Assembly (NCBI RefSeq): GCF_900112355.1
Contig: NZ_FOLM01000001.1
Span: forward strand, 169,276 to 233,275
Origin: Streptomyces aidingensis
GTDB taxonomy: Bacteria > Actinomycetota > Actinomycetes > Streptomycetales > Streptomycetaceae
Direction: 5' to 3'
DNA: 64,000 nucleotides
The notes under the pieces are model-generated. The model searched no databases and was not told the origin of the DNA. It saw nothing but the letters and a program-made list of their open reading frames with translations. Position numbers and translations under genes: made by a program. The first letter of the stretch is position 1. Every line of letters starts with the position of its first letter. This document shows positions 59,584 through 64,000 of the stretch, piece by piece.

Positions 59584-61218
59584 GTGGACGAGACCACCAG
59601 CTACGGTCTCCGGCCGCCCGCGGCGGCCCCGCCCGGCGGCGTGCCGACGCAGCGCGACGAGCAGTTGCCGGTGCGCCTGCTGGGCGGGCGCTACCGCCTG
59701 ATCGCCCGGCTGGGCCACGGTGGTATGGGGACCGTCTGGCGGGCCTATGACGAGGTGGTGGAGCGCGAGGTCGCGGTGAAGGAGCCGCGGCTGCCGGAGC
59801 AGGTCGCCGAGCGGGAGCGGGAGAACCTCACCCAGCGGATGCGGCGCAAGGCGCGGGCCGCCGCCCGGATCGACCACCCCTCGGTCGTCACCGTGCATGA
59901 CGTGGTTCTGGAGCAGGGCCGGCCCTGGCTGGTGATGGAGCTGGTGCGGGGCGAGTCGCTGGCCGAGGTGCTGGACTCCGGCACCCTGGAGGGCCGCGAG
60001 GCCGCCCGGATCGGCCTGGCCGTGCTGGACGCGCTGGCCGCCGCACACGAGGCGGGCGTGCTGCACCGGGATGTGAAGCCGGCCAATGTCCTGCTGGGCC
60101 GCAACGACCGGGTGGTGCTGACCGACTTCGGCATTGCGCGGGTGGAGGGCGAGCAGGGCCTGACCGAGACCGGCTCCTTCGTCGGGTCCCCCGAGTACAT
60201 CGCGCCGGAACGGGTGCTGGGCCGGCGCCCGGGGCCGGAGTCCGACCTGTGGTCGCTGGGCGTGCTGCTGTACTGCGCGGTGGAGGGCGTGTCGCCGTTC
60301 CGCCGCAACACCACCCCGGCCACGCTCCAGGCGGTGCTCTCGGCCGATCCGCCGGTCCCGGCGCGCGGCAAGGGGCCGCTGGCCACGCTGATCATGCAGT
60401 TGCTGCGCAAGGAACCCTCGGCCCGTCCGGACGCCGGGGAGGCGCGGCAGGTGCTGCGGGGGATCGTCAGCCCGCCGCAGCCGCACCCCGGCTCCGCGCC
60501 GACCCGTGCCTTTGCCGGGTACGGCGGCAACGGGCACGGCGGCGCCGGGGACCGTTCCGGGCTGCCGGGCCGGCTGCTGCCCGCCGGCCGCCGGGCCCGG
60601 GCCGGGCTGGGCGGCGGGCTGGCCGCGGTGGTGGTGCTGGCCGTGCTGGCGGTGCTGCTGAATCCGTTCGGCGGGGACGGTGGTCTGCCCGCCCACTGGG
60701 AGGTGCGGGACGAGAATTCGGTCGTCGCCCTGTCGATCGGCATGCCCCAGGGCTATGACCGGACCGTCCCCGAGGTCGACGAGACGGTGGAGAACCCCGT
60801 CCGGATCATCGACTACGACTCGCCGGACCGCCTCTACCGGATCACCGTCTGGCACTGGGCGGGCGAGGAGCGGGATCCGCTGGTCGCCGCCGGTGACCAG
60901 TTCGTCAGCGACCGGGGAAACTCCGACTACGGGGAGAACGACGGCGGCTACTCGGCCCGCGAGTTCCGGGGCCATCCGGCGGCCGAGATGGAGTTCCTCT
61001 TCGTCTGGCGGGGCGCGGAGGAGGGCACGCCACGGACACTGCGCCGCTCGCTCTTCGTGGGCAACAAGGACACCGGCGAGATGTGGCGGATGCAGGTCCG
61101 GATGCCGGGCGAGCCCGGAGCCGCCCGCGACCTGGGCGAGGAACTCTTCGACGAGGTGGTCGAGCACCTGCGGATCCCGGGTCTGGACAGATCCGGGGAC
61201 CCGCCCGGGGAGGAGTGA
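59584..61218 (+). CDS. transmembrane Ser/Thr protein kinase
   Basis: The 544-residue protein has a kinase domain at about residues 33-294 with all key motifs (GHGGMGTVW, EVAVKEPRL, HRDVKPANVLL, TDFGIARVEG, SPEYIAPERV). A short linker, one membrane helix (about 339-360), and an outside domain of about 180 residues (SVVALSIGMPQGYDRTVPEV) follow. GTG 59584 is chosen because GAGGGGG lies 5 nt upstream; ATG 59563 and 59551 are in frame but lack good sites. The outside domain differs from those of the two neighbours. Confidence 0.88.
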   Translation: MDETTSYGLRPPAAAPPGGVPTQRDEQLPVRLLGGRYRLIARLGHGGMGTVWRAYDEVVEREVAVKEPRLPEQVAERERENLTQRMRRKARAAARIDHPSVVTVHDVVLEQGRPWLVMELVRGESLAEVLDSGTLEGREAARIGLAVLDALAAAHEAGVLHRDVKPANVLLGRNDRVVLTDFGIARVEGEQGLTETGSFVGSPEYIAPERVLGRRPGPESDLWSLGVLLYCAVEGVSPFRRNTTPATLQAVLSADPPVPARGKGPLATLIMQLLRKEPSARPDAGEARQVLRGIVSPPQPHPGSAPTRAFAGYGGNGHGGAGDRSGLPGRLLPAGRRARAGLGGGLAAVVVLAVLAVLLNPFGGDGGLPAHWEVRDENSVVALSIGMPQGYDRTVPEVDETVENPVRIIDYDSPDRLYRITVWHWAGEERDPLVAAGDQFVSDRGNSDYGENDGGYSAREFRGHPAAEMEFLFVWRGAEEGTPRTLRRSLFVGNKDTGEMWRMQVRMPGEPGAARDLGEELFDEVVEHLRIPGLDRSGDPPGEE

Positions 61219-61352
61219 GCGGGCCGCGGGGGACGGAGGCCGCCTCGCGCAGCGGGAAGAGAGCGAGCCCCCGGAGGCTGCTGCCAGTGATCGCTGGCAA
61301 CTTTCGCGCAAAAGTGGTTACCGATGGGTAGGCAGCGGGCGACCGTGCCTTC

Positions 61353-61358
61353 TACCCT
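61353..61358 (+). promoter_or_regulatory. -10 element for a probable leaderless aldehyde dehydrogenase message
   Basis: TACCCT ends 7 nt before ATG 61365, with no ribosome binding site in between. Upstream lies an inverted repeat TGCCAG/CTGGCA (61282-61287 and 61294-61299), a possible operator or terminator of the kinase gene. Confidence 0.4.
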
Positions 61359-61364
61359 CCGCAC

Positions 61365-62939
61365 ATGACGACTGCGCTGGACGACGCACGCACCCACGCT
61401 GCCCGGGTGGTCACCCCCGAACTGGTGGCCCGCCTCACCCGCGGCGTGCCGGGCAGCGGTCGCACCGCCTGCCACAGCCCGCTCACCGGGGAGCGGCTCG
61501 CCGAACTCCCCGAGACCACCGTGCCGGAGGTGGCCGGCGCCTTCGACCGCGCCCGCGCCGCCCAGCAGTCCTGGGCGGCGCTCCCGGTCCGCCGCCGCGC
61601 CGCCGTCCTGCTCCGCTTCCACGACCTGATGCTCCGCCGCCAGGACGAGATCCTGGACCTGATCCAGCTCGAAACCGGCAAGGCCCGGCTGCACGCCCAC
61701 GAGGAGGTGCAGGCGGTCGCCATGGCCGCCCGCCACTACGGCCGCAAGGCCCCCGCCTACCTCAGGCCCCGGCGCCACACCGGCAGCATCCCGGTCCTCA
61801 CCCGGGTCCGTCAGCTTCGCCATCCGCGCGGCGTGGTCGGCCAGATCGCGCCATGGAACTACCCGCTGGAGCTCTCCGCCGGTGACGCCCTGCCCGCCCT
61901 GGTGGCAGGCAACGCCCTGGTCATGAAGCCCGACACGGAGACCGCCCTGACCGCGCTGTGGGCCCGCCGGCTGCTGATCGAGGCCGGGCTGCCCGAGGAC
62001 GTCTGGCAGGTGGTGATCGGCGCCGGCCCGGTCGTCGGCCCGGCCGTGGTGGCACACGCCGACTACCTCTCCTTCACCGGCTCCACCGCCACCGGCCGGG
62101 CGGTCGCGCAGGGCGCCGCCGCCCGCCTGGTCGGCGCCAGCCTGGAACTCGGCGGCAAGAACGCCATGCTGGTGCTGGACGACGCCGACCTGGACCGGGC
62201 GGCGGCCGGCGCGGTCCGGGCCTGCTTCTCCTCCGCCGGGCAGCTCTGCATCTCCGTCGAGCGGCTCTATGTCCACCAGTCCGTGGCCGACGTCTTTCTG
62301 GAGCGGTTCACGGCCCGCACCCGGGCGCTGCGCCTCGGCGGCGGCCTGGACTGGGGCGCCGACATGGGCTCCCTGGCCTCGCAGGCCCAGCTCGACACCG
62401 TGCTCCGGCACATCAAGGACGCGGTGGCCAACGGCGCCACCGTGCTGGCCGGCGGCCATCCGCGCCCCGACCTCGGTCCGTACTTCCACGAGCCCACCGT
62501 CCTGGACGGGGTCACCCCCGGGATGGCCGTGTGCGAGCAGGAGACCTTCGGCCCGGTGGTCTCCGTCTACCGCTTCCGGGACGAGGACGAGGCGGTGGAA
62601 CGGGCCAACGCCACCCCCTACGGGCTGAACTCCTCGGTCTGGTCACGCAGCGCGCCCCGGGCACGGCGGATCGCCGCCCGGCTGCGCACCGGCACGGTCA
62701 ACATCAACGAGGGATATGCGGCGGCCTACGGCAGCGTGCAGGCCCCCATGGGCGGCATGGGCGACTCCGGCCTCGGCCGCCGGCACGGCGCCGAGGGCAT
62801 CCACAAGTACACCGAGCCGCAGACCATCGCCCACCAGCGGGTGCTGCCGCTGGCCCCGTCCTTCGGCATGGACGACCGCCAGTACGCCCGCTTCATCTCC
62901 GGCTCGCTGCGGCTGATGAAGACCCTCCGCCTCCGCTGA
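61365..62939 (+). CDS. NAD(P)-dependent aldehyde dehydrogenase (succinate-semialdehyde dehydrogenase-like)
   Basis: The 524-residue enzyme has the ALDH motifs: GNALVMKPDTETALTALWAR, FTGSTATGRAVAQGA, the general-base Glu in LELGGKN and the nucleophile Cys in AGQLCISVERLYV. The end part ETFGPVVSVYRFRDEDEAVE is also conserved. GQLCI-type active sites are common in succinate-semialdehyde dehydrogenases, but the true substrate is uncertain. A GMC oxidoreductase follows 75 nt later, and the pair may act in sequence on an alcohol and its aldehyde. Confidence 0.88.
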   Translation: MTTALDDARTHAARVVTPELVARLTRGVPGSGRTACHSPLTGERLAELPETTVPEVAGAFDRARAAQQSWAALPVRRRAAVLLRFHDLMLRRQDEILDLIQLETGKARLHAHEEVQAVAMAARHYGRKAPAYLRPRRHTGSIPVLTRVRQLRHPRGVVGQIAPWNYPLELSAGDALPALVAGNALVMKPDTETALTALWARRLLIEAGLPEDVWQVVIGAGPVVGPAVVAHADYLSFTGSTATGRAVAQGAAARLVGASLELGGKNAMLVLDDADLDRAAAGAVRACFSSAGQLCISVERLYVHQSVADVFLERFTARTRALRLGGGLDWGADMGSLASQAQLDTVLRHIKDAVANGATVLAGGHPRPDLGPYFHEPTVLDGVTPGMAVCEQETFGPVVSVYRFRDEDEAVERANATPYGLNSSVWSRSAPRARRIAARLRTGTVNINEGYAAAYGSVQAPMGGMGDSGLGRRHGAEGIHKYTEPQTIAHQRVLPLAPSFGMDDRQYARFISGSLRLMKTLRLR

Positions 62940-63014
62940 ACCGCCGCTTTCCCCGCTTCCCGGCGCCTTGCTCCTTCTGCTCCTCGCTCCTCGCTCCTCC
63001 CCGGGAGAAACCGC

Positions 63015-64000
63015 ATGTCCCCACGCAACGACGCGTCCCCGGCCCCCGGCAACCACGACGGCCCCGGCAACCACGACGGCCACGACGGCCACGACGGCCA
63101 CGACGAGTACGACTACGACGTGCTGGTGATCGGCTCCGGCTTCGGCGGCTCCGTCGCCGCGCTCCGGCTCACCGAGAAGGGCTACCGGGTCGGCGTACTG
63201 GAGGCCGGCCGCCGCTTCGCCCGGCACGAACTGCCCAAGAACTCCTGGGACATCCGCAACTACCTGTGGGCGCCGCGCCTCGGCCTGTACGGCATCCAGC
63301 GCATCCACCTGCTCAGCAACGTCATGGTGCTGGCCGGCGCGGGCGTCGGCGGCGGCTCGCTCAACTACGCCAACACCCTCTACGTGCCGCCGCCCGCTTT
63401 CTTCCGGGACCGCCAGTGGGCCGGCATCACCGACTGGCAGGACGAGCTGGGCCCCTACTACGACCAGGCCGAGCGCATGCTGGGGGTACGGATCAACCCC
63501 ACCATGACCCCCTCGGACATCCATCTCAAGGCCGCCGCCGAGAAGATGGGCATCGGCGACACCTTCCATCTCGCGCCGGTCGGGGTCTTCTTCGGCGACG
63601 GCCGGGACGCCGACGGCGCGTGCACCGCCCGCCCCGGCGAGGAAATCCCCGACCCCTACTTCGGGGGCGCCGGACCCGCCCGCCGCGCCTGCACCGAATG
63701 CGGCGCGTGCATGACCGGCTGCCGCCAAGGCGCCAAGAACACCCTCAACGAGAACTATCTGCATCTCGCCGAGCGGGCCGGCGCCGTCATCCACCCGCTC
63801 ACCACCGTCACCGCCGTCGAGGAACTCCCCGGCACGGACGGACCGGCGGCCGGCTACGCCGTCACCGTGGTGCCCACCACCGCCATGCCGCACCGCCGGC
63901 GCCGCCGGCAGCGCGTACTGCGCAGCCGCCATGTGGTGATCGCCGCCGGCACCTACGGCACCCAGACCCTGCTGCACCGGATGCGCGACCAGGGCAAACT
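63015..64000 (+). CDS. GMC-family FAD oxidoreductase, 3' end outside window
   Basis: About 328 residues are visible before the window ends. The start has an Asn/His/Asp/Gly repeat (NHDGPGNHDGHDGHDG), then the FAD site YDVLVIGSGFGGSVAALRLT and GAGVGGGSLNYANTLYVPPP. A Cys cluster follows: CTECGACMTGC, a C-x2-C-x2-C-x3-C pattern like that of ferredoxins, then RQGAKNTLNENYL. This subfamily includes cholesterol-oxidase-like and choline-dehydrogenase-like enzymes. GGGAGAAACCGC precedes the ATG. It follows the aldehyde dehydrogenase on the same strand. Confidence 0.85.
   Translation, partial: MSPRNDASPAPGNHDGPGNHDGHDGHDGHDEYDYDVLVIGSGFGGSVAALRLTEKGYRVGVLEAGRRFARHELPKNSWDIRNYLWAPRLGLYGIQRIHLLSNVMVLAGAGVGGGSLNYANTLYVPPPAFFRDRQWAGITDWQDELGPYYDQAERMLGVRINPTMTPSDIHLKAAAEKMGIGDTFHLAPVGVFFGDGRDADGACTARPGEEIPDPYFGGAGPARRACTECGACMTGCRQGAKNTLNENYLHLAERAGAVIHPLTTVTAVEELPGTDGPAAGYAVTVVPTTAMPHRRRRRQRVLRSRHVVIAAGTYGTQTLLHRMRDQGK

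Noticed and set aside
57796..61311. Open frame of 1171 codons on the minus strand across the pseudokinase and kinase genes
   Set aside because: It lies antisense to clear kinase genes and has no recognisable domain.

Overview
The window is very GC-rich actinomycete DNA. The gene order (S10, spc and alpha ribosomal operons, secY-adk-map, rplM-rpsI, glmM, coaA, acpS, nnr, alr, the tsa genes, groES-groEL1, whiD, bldM, an ECF sigma gene, two guaB paralogues, glpD, three kinase-like receptors) matches the core chromosome of Streptomyces or a close Streptomycetaceae relative. WhiD and BldM are sporulation regulators, which supports a sporulating filamentous organism. I saw no tRNA, rRNA, CRISPR array, insertion sequence or attachment site.

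Layout. 1-1786: a two-gene membrane unit (small partner plus sodium:solute symporter). 2224-19352: ribosomal protein superoperon with secY, adk, map, infA and rpoA. Terminator-like hairpins divide it after rpsQ, rplO, adk and rplQ, and rpsZ-rpsH has a structured 187-nt gap. 19481-22613: truA, a convergent membrane protein, and rplM-rpsI behind a good promoter. 22818-33542: glmM, coaA (opposite strand), a broken GlmS-like protein, acpS, nnr, alr, tsaE, a YkuD-like membrane protein (opposite strand), and tsaB-rimI-tsaD. Several genes here look leaderless. 33539-39118: a methyltransferase, a polysaccharide deacetylase, groES-groEL1 under two CIRCE operators, and a SnoaL-like protein. 39201-42421: an SDR enzyme, whiD and bldM diverging from a shared regulatory region, and a probable shbA. 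42596-46373: guaB, its Cys-less paralogue, and a frameshifted hydrolase. 46542-64000: a PhoX/DUF839 protein, a membrane protein, a degenerate nucleotide-sugar dehydrogenase, glpD, a receptor kinase, a split pseudokinase, a second receptor kinase, an aldehyde dehydrogenase, and a GMC oxidoreductase that runs off the end.

How it works together. The first third makes ribosomes, RNA polymerase alpha and the Sec channel. The middle covers cell-wall and cofactor precursors (glmM, alr, coaA, acpS), tRNA t6A modification (tsaE, tsaB, tsaD) and protein folding. The whiD/bldM/shbA block links developmental control to guanine nucleotide synthesis.

The most unusual theme is the number of proteins that keep a recognisable enzyme fold but have lost catalytic residues: the GlmS-like glutaminase (Cys to Ser), the YkuD-like protein (SHGC to RTGG), the GuaB paralogue (no loop Cys), the UDP-sugar dehydrogenase (Cys to Thr) and a kinase whose two lobes are separated by about 480 residues. 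An rpsD copy with four cysteines inside the alpha operon is also unusual for Streptomyces, where rpsD normally lies elsewhere.
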